The position numbers and the translations under genes were made by a program. The notes beneath the pieces were generated by a model that saw only the letters and a program-made list of their open reading frames with translations, was not told the origin of the DNA and searched no databases. From positions 1 to 20,269 of the forward strand of contig JBDTYA010000035.1 of the NCBI GenBank assembly GCA_040005915.1: 20,269 nucleotides of DNA, given 5' to 3'. This DNA comes from JAENVT01 sp040005915. Lineage in GTDB: Bacteria > Actinomycetota > Acidimicrobiia > Acidimicrobiales > Ilumatobacteraceae. Below are positions 1 to 6,086 of the stretch, piece after piece (the first letter of the stretch is position 1; the number at the start of each line of letters is the position of its first letter).

Positions 1-33
1 ACGTCTGGCGGGCTCATGTGGTTGGGTTCCCAT
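1..33 (-). CDS. Possible 5' end of the next gene (partial)
   Basis: Downstream of the sugar transferase stop, the minus strand has an ATG at 33-31 followed by an open frame to the window edge (reads MGTQPHEPARR). A second ATG in another frame lies at 16-14, preceded by a GGGAA that could act as a ribosome binding site. The packed operon makes another gene here plausible, but only 11 codons are visible and either start could be the real one. No function can be assigned. Confidence 0.25.
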   Translation of the reverse strand, partial: MGTQPHEPARR

Positions 34-52
34 CGACGATCAGAACTTCAAC

Positions 53-676
53 TCACGTGAAGATTGATTGCACCGTCTTCAAGATGATCGCCACGTCGCT
101 TCGCAGCGAACTGGTGGGGAAGTAGGCGAGATCCAGCCGAAGCTTGGCCCCGGAGATGGTCGCATACGCCGTTTCGAGATCGGCAGCCGACTCGAGAAGG
201 GTTTCCTCATGTCGGTAGGCGATCGATGCCGGAGAGGTGATGCCGGGTCGCCAACTCAAGATCCCTCTCTGCTCGGGTGTGTATCGACTCACGTAGGTCG
301 GATCCTCGGGCCGTGGTCCGACGATGCTCATCTGTCCGAGCACGACGTTGAGTAGTTGAGGTAGCTCATCGAGCTTTGTCGCCCGAAGCACTCTGCCGAC
401 GCGAGTGACGCGGACGTCACCAGCGGCAGTCACGAGGCTGGCCTCGCTGCTGTGTGTTATCCGCATCGACCGGAACTTGTAGAGCGTGAAAGGCGCGTCG
501 TGTCGCCCCGTCCGTGTTGCCCGGTAGATCGCCGGGCCGCACGATGTCAGCCGCACACAGATGGCAATGACGAACATGACCGGCGATGCGACTACGAGCG
601 CGGGCGCCGCGATCGCGATGTCGAGTAGTCGTTTCGATCGATACGGATCGGTTCTGTCGAACAACTCGGGGCTCAT
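53..676 (-). CDS. Bacterial sugar transferase (undecaprenyl-phosphate sugar-1-phosphate transferase)
   Basis: Membrane enzyme of the WcaJ/ExoY/PglC superfamily, which transfers a sugar 1-phosphate from a nucleotide sugar to undecaprenyl phosphate and so starts polysaccharide assembly at the cytoplasmic membrane. With the start chosen here it is 207 residues: a basic segment DPYRSKRLLD, one hydrophobic segment (about 19-43), the KFRSM motif (67-71), KLDELPQLLN (101-110) and the signature MSIVGPRPE (116-124), then RPGIT (143-147). The ATG at 676 overlaps the aminotransferase stop as ATGA, which fits translational coupling. An open frame runs 38 codons further upstream, but that stretch is Arg/Pro-rich and only mirrors the overlapping gene. 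The short form with one hydrophobic segment resembles the minimal PglC/ExoY-type enzyme, not the multi-spanning WbaP type. The substrate sugar cannot be read from sequence; an amino sugar from the adjacent aminotransferase is possible. Confidence 0.93.
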   Translation of the reverse strand: MSPELFDRTDPYRSKRLLDIAIAAPALVVASPVMFVIAICVRLTSCGPAIYRATRTGRHDAPFTLYKFRSMRITHSSEASLVTAAGDVRVTRVGRVLRATKLDELPQLLNVVLGQMSIVGPRPEDPTYVSRYTPEQRGILSWRPGITSPASIAYRHEETLLESAADLETAYATISGAKLRLDLAYFPTSSLRSDVAIILKTVQSIFT

Positions 677-1896
677 CCGGCGGGGTTCGCCAGCGCTATC
701 TCGCGTACAGCCTCGACCACGTCGTGTGCGTCGTCGGGCGTCATGCGGGGGTTGAGCGGCAGACTGATCAAGCGTTGGAACTCGCCCCATGCCACCGGGA
801 AGTCGGTGGGCTCATACCCGTAACGGTCGCGGTAGTACGGGTGGGTATGCACAGGGATGAAATGAACGCTCGTACCGATGTTGTGTCGGCCGAGTTCATC
901 TATGAATGCCGACCGATCGATCGTCAGCCGGTCGAGACCGAGTCGGATCGGGTAGAGGTGCCAGGCACTTCGATAGCCGGGCAACTCGGTCGGCAGCTCG
1001 ACGCTGTCGAGATCGGCGAAACCTTCCTGGTAGACCTCGAGTACGGCTCGACGCCGTTGCTGCAGCTCAGCCAGGCGCTCCAGCTGGTGCAACCCTAGCG
1101 AGGCCTGGATGTCGGTCATGTTGCACTTGAACCCAGGCCGCACCACTTCGTAGAACCAGGATCCGCCCTGGCCGTAACGCTTCCAGGCGTCGCGGCTCAT
1201 TCCGTGAAGACTCCACAGTCTGGCCTCGTCGATGAAGTCCTGAGTCCCCGTCAGCATCCCACCTTCTGCGGTGGTCAGGTTCTTGGTTGCATAGAAGCTG
1301 AACGCGACCGCACGGGTCACTCCATCCGGTGCCGTCGGGTCACCGATCATTCGATCGCCGACCGATGCCGGGAGCGCGTGCGCGGCATCCTCGACGATTG
1401 CGAGGCCATGTTGGGCTGCCAGTGCGTCGATCGAGTTCATATCGCAGGGATGCCCGCCGTAGTGGACCGGGATCACTGCCTTGGGGACGAGTCGGCCTTC
1501 GCTCTTCGTTCGTTCGATCGCGTCGGCGAGCCGATCTGGGGACAGGTTCAGCGTCATGGCGTCGATGTCGACAAGCACCGGTGTCGCGCCGAGATGTTCA
1601 ATGACGTGGACTGTGCTGCAGAACGTCAACGTCGTCGTGAAGACGGCATCTCCTGCGCCGACTCCCAGCGCAGCGAGCGCGACCTGTAGCGCATCGGTGC
1701 AACTCGACACCGCTAACGCTGACGGGCTGTTCACGTAGCTGGCGAAGTCATCCTCGAATCGCTTGGTCTTCGGCCCAGTCGTGATCCAATCCGACCGAAG
1801 CGTGTCAAGGACCTCGGTCAGCTCTTCGTCGAACAGCGTCGGTGGTGAGAAGGGTAGAAAGTCGGCACGCACGCCAACAGTCTGGCCTGACGGCAT
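673..1896 (-). CDS. DegT/DnrJ/EryC1/StrS family PLP-dependent sugar aminotransferase
   Basis: A 407-residue fold-type I aminotransferase that would convert a keto-sugar nucleotide to an amino-sugar nucleotide in the cytoplasm, with pyridoxal phosphate. Visible family marks are FSPP (16-19) and WITTGPKTKRFE (37-48) near the N-terminus, SSCTDAL (64-70) at the cofactor phosphate site, VEDAAHALPA (168-177) with the cofactor-stacking Asp/His region, and FYATKNLTTAEGG (201-213) with the Schiff-base lysine at about K205. Length is normal for the family. The start at 1896 is supported by an AGGTGG ribosome binding site 9 bases upstream and lies 13 bases after the previous stop. Its stop overlaps the sugar transferase start, suggesting the amino sugar could be the first sugar of the repeat (inference). 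No dehydratase or N-acetyltransferase partner lies in this window. Confidence 0.95.
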   Translation of the reverse strand: MPSGQTVGVRADFLPFSPPTLFDEELTEVLDTLRSDWITTGPKTKRFEDDFASYVNSPSALAVSSCTDALQVALAALGVGAGDAVFTTTLTFCSTVHVIEHLGATPVLVDIDAMTLNLSPDRLADAIERTKSEGRLVPKAVIPVHYGGHPCDMNSIDALAAQHGLAIVEDAAHALPASVGDRMIGDPTAPDGVTRAVAFSFYATKNLTTAEGGMLTGTQDFIDEARLWSLHGMSRDAWKRYGQGGSWFYEVVRPGFKCNMTDIQASLGLHQLERLAELQQRRRAVLEVYQEGFADLDSVELPTELPGYRSAWHLYPIRLGLDRLTIDRSAFIDELGRHNIGTSVHFIPVHTHPYYRDRYGYEPTDFPVAWGEFQRLISLPLNPRMTPDDAHDVVEAVREIALANPAG

Positions 1897-1909
1897 GCAC
1901 GTTCGCCAC

Positions 1910-2608
1910 CTATCGCTCGGCGATCTGTCGGTCGAGCAGCAGGCGTTCGCGGCCCGGGATCGTCGGGCGGGTCCAGTGGGTCAGGGACCGGTCACCGTGT
2001 TCGCGGTAGTACGTCATCTCGTCCGTCGGTGATGCGGAGTCGTCGTACCACGGCAGGTGCCGCGCGACGTACGGGGGACCGGTGCGAATCGACGGCATCG
2101 ACGACGGTCGCGCCACACGCGAGAGGGCAAAGGTGGTGTCGATCGGGGCGCTGAACAGACCGGGGGCGATCTCTTGCTTCCAGAACGGTGATTCCCAGGC
2201 GATCACGTCGGGCTTCGGAGCGTAGTGATCCGGAAGGTCGTCGATTCGCAACCCGAAGCCGACGCGGTGCACCTCGGGATGCGCGGCCATCACCTCGGCG
2301 AAGTGATCGATGGCGTCCAACGGGCAGGCGTCGTCCGGGACGATGTCGGGATCGGTCACCACGTACTGCTCGTCGTGGGCGAAGTCGAACACTGCACCGC
2401 TGAGCCACGGCGAGCGGTGACCCATGTTCCAACCACACCGCACGACCAGATGCGACGTCGAGGACAAGAAGTCGACCATCGCCGGATACGCCGAGGCGTT
2501 GTCGATCAGGATCACCCGCTCGTGGCCGGCGCGTTCGAGCCAAGCCAACAGTTGCTGCAGCGGCGACAGGAGATCGCGCACGACGATGAAGATCGGTCGC
2601 TGTGTCAT
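1910..2608 (-). CDS. GT-A fold glycosyltransferase-like protein
   Basis: A 232-residue cytoplasmic protein that looks like a compact GT-A (family 2-like) glycosyltransferase. The N-terminus IFIVVRDLL starts the first beta strand, RVILIDNAS (31-39) matches the nucleotide-binding strand, and VVTDPDIVP (83-91) provides a DPD triad in the place of the DxD metal site. The later section is less like classical GT2 and lacks a clear ED motif; the end contains LPWYDDSASPTDEMTYYREH. ATG 2608 overlaps the stop of the small coiled-coil gene as ATGA, with AAGG a few bases upstream. The neighbours place it in polysaccharide synthesis. The glycosyltransferase call is good at fold level; donor, acceptor and activity are unknown. 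Confidence 0.75.
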   Translation of the reverse strand: MTQRPIFIVVRDLLSPLQQLLAWLERAGHERVILIDNASAYPAMVDFLSSTSHLVVRCGWNMGHRSPWLSGAVFDFAHDEQYVVTDPDIVPDDACPLDAIDHFAEVMAAHPEVHRVGFGLRIDDLPDHYAPKPDVIAWESPFWKQEIAPGLFSAPIDTTFALSRVARPSSMPSIRTGPPYVARHLPWYDDSASPTDEMTYYREHGDRSLTHWTRPTIPGRERLLLDRQIAER

Positions 2609-2904
2609 GTCACCTTGCGACGACGTGCTTTGCGCAGCACGCGCCCTGGCATACGTGTCAGCCGGACAGCGATCGATTGGTCGACCGCTCGCAGGCGCGC
2701 GTCGAGGGACTCGACCTGTTGTCTCAGGCCGTCGATGGTGGAACGGAAACCGTCGCGATCCGCGGCGACCTCATTGAGGAGCCGGGCCAATCGGACACGC
2801 TCCTCGACCTGGCTCTCGGCGAAATCCGTCAACACGTTGCAGCGTTGGAGGTATGCCTCGACGTCGGCGACGAGCTCCTCGACGAAGGCTGAGTCATACG
2901 CCAT
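2605..2904 (-). CDS. Small coiled-coil protein with basic C-terminal tail (copy 1)
   Basis: A 99-residue protein with no signal peptide or membrane span. Residues about 5-75 are rich in heptad-spaced Leu/Val/Ile with many charged residues (for example VEERVRLARLLNEVAADRD and GLRQQVESLDARLRAVDQ), typical of a coiled coil. It ends in an Arg/Lys-rich tail: SIAVRLTRMPGRVLRKARRR. The gene begins 3 bases after the GT2 stop and its own stop overlaps the next glycosyltransferase start as ATGA, so it is embedded between two glycosyltransferase genes. TACGAT at 2914-2919, 9 bases before the ATG, could be a weak internal -10 box. No enzymatic motif is seen. It is one of six such small genes in this window. 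Tethering or scaffolding of glycosyltransferases is a guess from layout and composition. Confidence 0.8.
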   Translation of the reverse strand: MAYDSAFVEELVADVEAYLQRCNVLTDFAESQVEERVRLARLLNEVAADRDGFRSTIDGLRQQVESLDARLRAVDQSIAVRLTRMPGRVLRKARRRKVT

Positions 2905-2907
2905 GGT

Positions 2908-3750
2908 TCAACGATCGTACTCGGCCGATTTTCGCCAGGACCACAACGCTTCGATCTCGGCATCGGTGCCACCGGCGAAGCTCGGTCGCTTGGCGAGCTC
3001 GGCCTGCCAGCGATGCAGGAACACGGACCGGTTGTGGTGCCACAACGCCTGCGAGACGACGGGGATCACCGAGCCGCCGCCGAGATGGATCACGTGGCTC
3101 GCCGGCTCGGCCCACACCTGCAGCCCCTGCTCCCACAACCGCATGCACAGGTCGAGGTCCTCGTAGTACGCCAGCCGATATTTCGGGTCGAACCCCTCCA
3201 TCGACCTGAACACGTCGGTCCGCATCAACAGGCAGGCTGCCGAGGCGTAGTCGACGACGATCCTGCCTGACGGGACGGGGACAGGCTGGCCGAAGCCGCG
3301 CGTTCCGACCGGCCCGGTGTAGCCCCAATGGTCCACCATCGCCCCGGCTTCTTGCAGCTGGCCGTCTGCGCCGATCAACGCCGGCGCAACTGCTCCCACC
3401 TGCGGGTCGTCGAGCAGCGCCAGCAACGGTTCGAGCCAGCCGGCCGTTGCGCGGGCGTCGGGATTGAACATGCAGATCACCGGGGCCCGCGCCTCGCTGG
3501 CCGCTCGGTTGTTGCCGCCACCGAAGCCGAGGTTCTTCGGTTCTGTCACCAACTTCAATCCCGAGATGCCCACTTGTATGGCAGCCACAGAATCGTCGCG
3601 GCTCGCGTTGTCGACGAGGATGACCTCGAACTGCACCGCCGTGTGCTCCACGAGCGAGGCGACAGCATCGACGGCCAGCGCACCCCCGCCATAGACCACC
3701 ATCAACACCGAGACCGCCGGTGAATCTGTCGAAGGGATCACCACCGGCAC
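2908..3750 (-). CDS. GT2 family glycosyltransferase (rhamnosyltransferase-like)
   Basis: Cytoplasmic GT-A glycosyltransferase of the WbbL-like family 2 type, 280 residues from the start chosen here. Motifs: SVLMVVYGG (first strand, about 13-21), VILVDNASRDDS (43-54), KNLGFGGGNN (72-81), FNPDA in the DxD position (95-99), and YYEDLDLCMRLW (195-206) with the ED motif that supplies the catalytic base in this family. The frame is open to a GTG at 3990 and has an ATG at 3795. I prefer GTG 3750 because a near-consensus -10 box TATAGT lies exactly 7 bases upstream (leaderless start), the protein then begins just before the first conserved strand, and codons upstream of it lose their G/C third-position bias. 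It heads the minus-strand operon that runs to the sugar transferase. Acceptor and donor unknown. Confidence 0.92.
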   Translation of the reverse strand: MPVVIPSTDSPAVSVLMVVYGGGALAVDAVASLVEHTAVQFEVILVDNASRDDSVAAIQVGISGLKLVTEPKNLGFGGGNNRAASEARAPVICMFNPDARATAGWLEPLLALLDDPQVGAVAPALIGADGQLQEAGAMVDHWGYTGPVGTRGFGQPVPVPSGRIVVDYASAACLLMRTDVFRSMEGFDPKYRLAYYEDLDLCMRLWEQGLQVWAEPASHVIHLGGGSVIPVVSQALWHHNRSVFLHRWQAELAKRPSFAGGTDAEIEALWSWRKSAEYDR

Positions 3751-3757
3751 GGCGAGA

Positions 3758-3763
3758 ACTATA
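3758..3763 (-). promoter_or_regulatory. Leaderless -10 box TATAGT for the GT2 gene
   Basis: On the minus strand, TATAGT is followed by 7 bases and then GTG at 3750, so transcription would start at or next to the start codon. No clear -35 hexamer is seen at 16-18 bases. Support comes from the same arrangement in front of several other genes in this window. Confidence 0.5.
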
Positions 3764-3796
3764 GGCAGCCCACCCGAAATCGGCTGCTGCCCCATG

Positions 3797-3802
3797 TAGC
3801 GT
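3797..3802 (+). promoter_or_regulatory. Leaderless -10 box TAGCGT for the small plus-strand gene
   Basis: TAGCGT fits TANNNT and lies 8 bases before ATG 3811, the same spacing as the box in front of the gene at 13461. It would be divergent from the GT2 promoter at 3758-3763. No -35 element was recognised. Confidence 0.4.
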
Positions 3803-3810
3803 TCGGCGTG

Positions 3811-3978
3811 ATGGAGGACCTCACGATCGAAGACCTCATCATCAACGTCATCGACGATCCGACGCCCAACCGGGTGTCGTGCCAGCCCGTACTCCTTGAG
3901 ATCGTGCCATCCGCACGGCGCTCGCTGCGAAGCGTTCTCCGGGCCGTCGTTCGGCGGTTCACCGCTGGTCGGAGCTAG
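3811..3978 (+). CDS. Small 55-residue protein, unknown function, antisense to its neighbours
   Basis: A short open frame on the plus strand in the gap between the GT2 gene and wzt, both on the minus strand. The protein starts acidic (MEDLTIEDLIINVIDDP) and ends strongly basic (SARRSLRSVLRAVVRRFTAG), the same acidic-to-basic polarity as the coiled-coil proteins of this locus, though no coiled coil is evident. About 80% of codons end in G or C by hand count, higher than the competing minus-strand frame (about 65% over 37 codons). A TANNNT box sits 8 bases before the ATG. Its TAG stop shares the palindrome CTAG with the wzt stop, so the two genes converge and overlap by 3 bases (3976-3978 against 3975-3977). 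It cannot be excluded that this is instead the N-terminal extension of the GT2 gene read from GTG 3990. Function unknown. Confidence 0.45.
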   Translation: MEDLTIEDLIINVIDDPTPNRVSCQPVLLEIVPSARRSLRSVLRAVVRRFTAGRS

Positions 3979-5168
3979 CTGAACTGCCACTCGGGGCGCA
4001 GCGTCACGAGGCCGGATGACTCGTAGGGCCGGCCGGTGGTGACATCAAAACGCGTTGCCAGTTGCAGATAGTCGTACTCGTGTTGGCGGTTGAAGTCGTG
4101 CACCGCGGTGTGCACGTCGTAGGCGCCGGGCAGCAGGCTGATGTCACGTACCACGACATCGACGAAGCCTTCGCCCTCCACGGTGTCTGGAATCAGGCCG
4201 ACATCGCGCGTACATGGCGACGACACGGTTGCGCCGCCGAGCGCGTCGATGATCAAGCTGAAGATCGGTCGCGGGACCGCCTTGAGCGTTGCGTAGGAGA
4301 GCCGGAACCGCACGGTGTCGCCCGTCTGGAAACGGTTCACAGGATTGGGGTCGTCGCCCACGAACATCTCGACGCTGTTGACGATCAGCTCGCCGGAGCC
4401 GCGCCGCGTGCTGCCGGTCTCGTCGTGCACGACAGAGCCGAGCATGCTGTCGGTGTACGCCTCGACCAGAGACTTCGGGTCGCCCTCGCCACTGACACGC
4501 CCCTGCTTCAACCAGATCGCCCGATCGCACATGTTGCGCACGCTGGCGAGGTCGTGGGTGACGAGCACGATCGTTCGACCGTCGTTGCGGAACTCGACGA
4601 ACTTCTCGAGGCACCGTTTCTGGAACGTGACGTCGCCGACCGCAAGGACCTCGTCGACGATCAGCAACCGCGGGTCGACGTTGATCGCCACCGAGAACGC
4701 AAGGCGCACGTACATGCCCGAGGAGTAGGTCTTGACCGGCTGGTCGATGAAGCGTTCCAAGCCGGAGAACTCGACGATCTCGTCGAACCGCTTGGCGATG
4801 TCCTTGCGGTTCATCCCCAGGATCGCGGCGTTGAGGAAGACGTTCTCGCGACCCGAGAGCTCCGGGTGGAAACCGGCGCCGAGCTCGAGCAGGGCCGACA
4901 TCCGACGATGCACCCGCACGGCTCCCTCGTTCGGTTGGAGGATCCCGGCCATGCACTTCAACAACGTCGACTTGCCGGACCCGTTGTGCCCGATCACGCC
5001 GAACACCTCACCCTGCTGCACGTCGAACGTCACGTCCTGCAGTGCGACGAACTCGTCGAACCGGTTGCGTCCCTTTGCTGCGATCCGTTGCTTGAGCGAG
5101 TTGGCGCGCTCACGATGAATCCGGAACGTCTTGGTGAGGTGATCGACCTCGAGGACCACGTCGCTCAT
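3975..5168 (-). CDS. wzt: Polysaccharide ABC exporter ATP-binding protein with C-terminal Wzt domain
   Basis: A 397-residue ATPase subunit of a Wzm/Wzt (TagGH-like) exporter that moves an undecaprenyl-linked polysaccharide across the cytoplasmic membrane. Walker A GHNGSGKST (60-68), the family-specific ELGAGFHPELSGRENV (95-110), signature YSSGM (148-152), Walker B LLIVDE (168-173) and the switch His in VTHD (about 205) are all intact. Residues about 260-397 form an extra domain (LIVNSVEMFV...FQTGDTVRFRL...GAYDVHTAVHD) like the Wzt C-terminal beta-sandwich, which in the E. coli O8/O9a systems binds the non-reducing end of the chain. ATG 5168 has a strong GGAGGAG site at 5177-5183, inside the end of wzm, and lies 2 bases after its stop. 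The C-terminal domain suggests the substrate carries a recognisable terminus, but no methyltransferase or other capping enzyme lies in this window. Confidence 0.96.
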   Translation of the reverse strand: MSDVVLEVDHLTKTFRIHRERANSLKQRIAAKGRNRFDEFVALQDVTFDVQQGEVFGVIGHNGSGKSTLLKCMAGILQPNEGAVRVHRRMSALLELGAGFHPELSGRENVFLNAAILGMNRKDIAKRFDEIVEFSGLERFIDQPVKTYSSGMYVRLAFSVAINVDPRLLIVDEVLAVGDVTFQKRCLEKFVEFRNDGRTIVLVTHDLASVRNMCDRAIWLKQGRVSGEGDPKSLVEAYTDSMLGSVVHDETGSTRRGSGELIVNSVEMFVGDDPNPVNRFQTGDTVRFRLSYATLKAVPRPIFSLIIDALGGATVSSPCTRDVGLIPDTVEGEGFVDVVVRDISLLPGAYDVHTAVHDFNRQHEYDYLQLATRFDVTTGRPYESSGLVTLRPEWQFS

Positions 5169-5170
5169 CG

Positions 5171-5971
5171 CTACATCTCCTCCGCGAAACGCGGCGAGAG
5201 TCGGCCGAAGGCGAACGTGCCGAACGAGAACGCGACGACCGCGTAGGCGATGAGGATGCCGAAGTCGCGCAGTGAAGGCATCCGCAAGTCATACATCACG
5301 TTGCGAACCGCGGTGACGAAGCTGCCCGTCGGACCGTGCGCGGAGATGATCCGCAACGCGCGCGGGATGCCGGGGTTGTTGGCGTCGTAGATGATCGGGG
5401 TGGCGTAGAACAGCAGCTGAGCGACGATGCCCCACAGGTAGTTGACGTCGTGGAAGAAGACGTTGGCGGCGGCCAGCGTCAGCGCGACGCCGGTCGTGAA
5501 GAGGGCCAGCAGCACCATGATGAACAGAAGTACAGGCAGCCACGGCAGCACCATGTTGCCGCCGATCAACAGAGCGACGATGAGCACCAGCGACTCGATC
5601 AGCATGGTGACGAACTGGGCGACGACCACCGAGTACACGAGGTGCTCGTGTGGAAACTGGACCTTTTTGATCAGTCCGGCGCCGCCCTGCACGTTGCCCA
5701 TCGACACGCTGACCGATATCGAGAAGAAGTTGAACGGCAGCAGGCCGCACAGGAAGTACAGCGGGAAGTTGGCGAGTGCGCTGGGCTTGCCCACCGGGGC
5801 CGCCTGGTGGAACACGTACAGGAAGATGACCGTGAAGATCAGCATCTGCGTGATCGGGTTCAGCAGGCTCCACGCCCAGCCGAGGATCGACTTCTTGTAA
5901 CGGGTCCGGAGCTCCTTCAGCGAAAGCAGGTACAGCAGGTTGCGGTGCGCCAACGCGGATCGGAGAGCCAT
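5171..5971 (-). CDS. wzm: Polysaccharide ABC exporter permease
   Basis: A 266-residue ABC-2 type membrane subunit, partner of the ATPase directly downstream. The N-terminal amphipathic stretch NLLYLLSLKELRTRYKKSI with SILGWAWSLLNP (28-39) is characteristic of Wzm/TagG permeases. Six hydrophobic segments can be placed at about 34-55, 69-91, 112-137, 141-170, 178-195 and 237-256. Length matches the family. The ATG at 5971 is preceded by TACACT at 5982-5987 as a possible -10 box, giving a leader of only a few bases, so wzm-wzt may have its own promoter apart from read-through from the upstream glycosyltransferase gene. Confidence 0.95.
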   Translation of the reverse strand: MALRSALAHRNLLYLLSLKELRTRYKKSILGWAWSLLNPITQMLIFTVIFLYVFHQAAPVGKPSALANFPLYFLCGLLPFNFFSISVSVSMGNVQGGAGLIKKVQFPHEHLVYSVVVAQFVTMLIESLVLIVALLIGGNMVLPWLPVLLFIMVLLALFTTGVALTLAAANVFFHDVNYLWGIVAQLLFYATPIIYDANNPGIPRALRIISAHGPTGSFVTAVRNVMYDLRMPSLRDFGILIAYAVVAFSFGTFAFGRLSPRFAEEM

Positions 5972-5981
5972 GTCGGCCGAG

Positions 5982-5987
5982 AGTGTA
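5982..5987 (-). promoter_or_regulatory. Possible -10 box TACACT upstream of wzm
   Basis: TACACT on the minus strand lies 10 bases before ATG 5971 in the 105-base gap between the two-domain glycosyltransferase and wzm. No good -35 hexamer was found at normal spacing, so this is only a candidate. Confidence 0.35.
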
Positions 5988-6054
5988 CAGAGCCGACTTG
6001 TCAGGTCTGAGGCACGTGTCCCCCACGCAAGGTCGCCTGGGCTGAATAGCTGGA

Positions 6055-6086
6055 TCGAGGTCCTCGAGATCGGTGACTAGTCACCG
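6055..6086. repeat. Two adjacent palindromes at the end of the two-domain glycosyltransferase gene
   Basis: TCGAGG-T-CCTCGA (6055-6067) is followed by a perfect 16-base palindrome CGGTGACTAGTCACCG (6071-6086) that contains the TAG stop of the minus-strand gene. They occupy the wzm-side edge of the intergenic gap. They could be transcript-end hairpins or an operator; neither has a T-tract after it. Confidence 0.45.

Noticed and set aside
677..790. Longer sugar transferase start at 790
   Set aside because: The extra 38 residues are Arg/Pro-rich out-of-frame reading of the aminotransferase gene; ATG 676 gives an ATGA overlap and a normal N-terminus.
4062..5246. 394-codon plus-strand frame opposite wzt
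   Set aside because: Antisense shadow of a gene with intact Walker motifs; no domain features.
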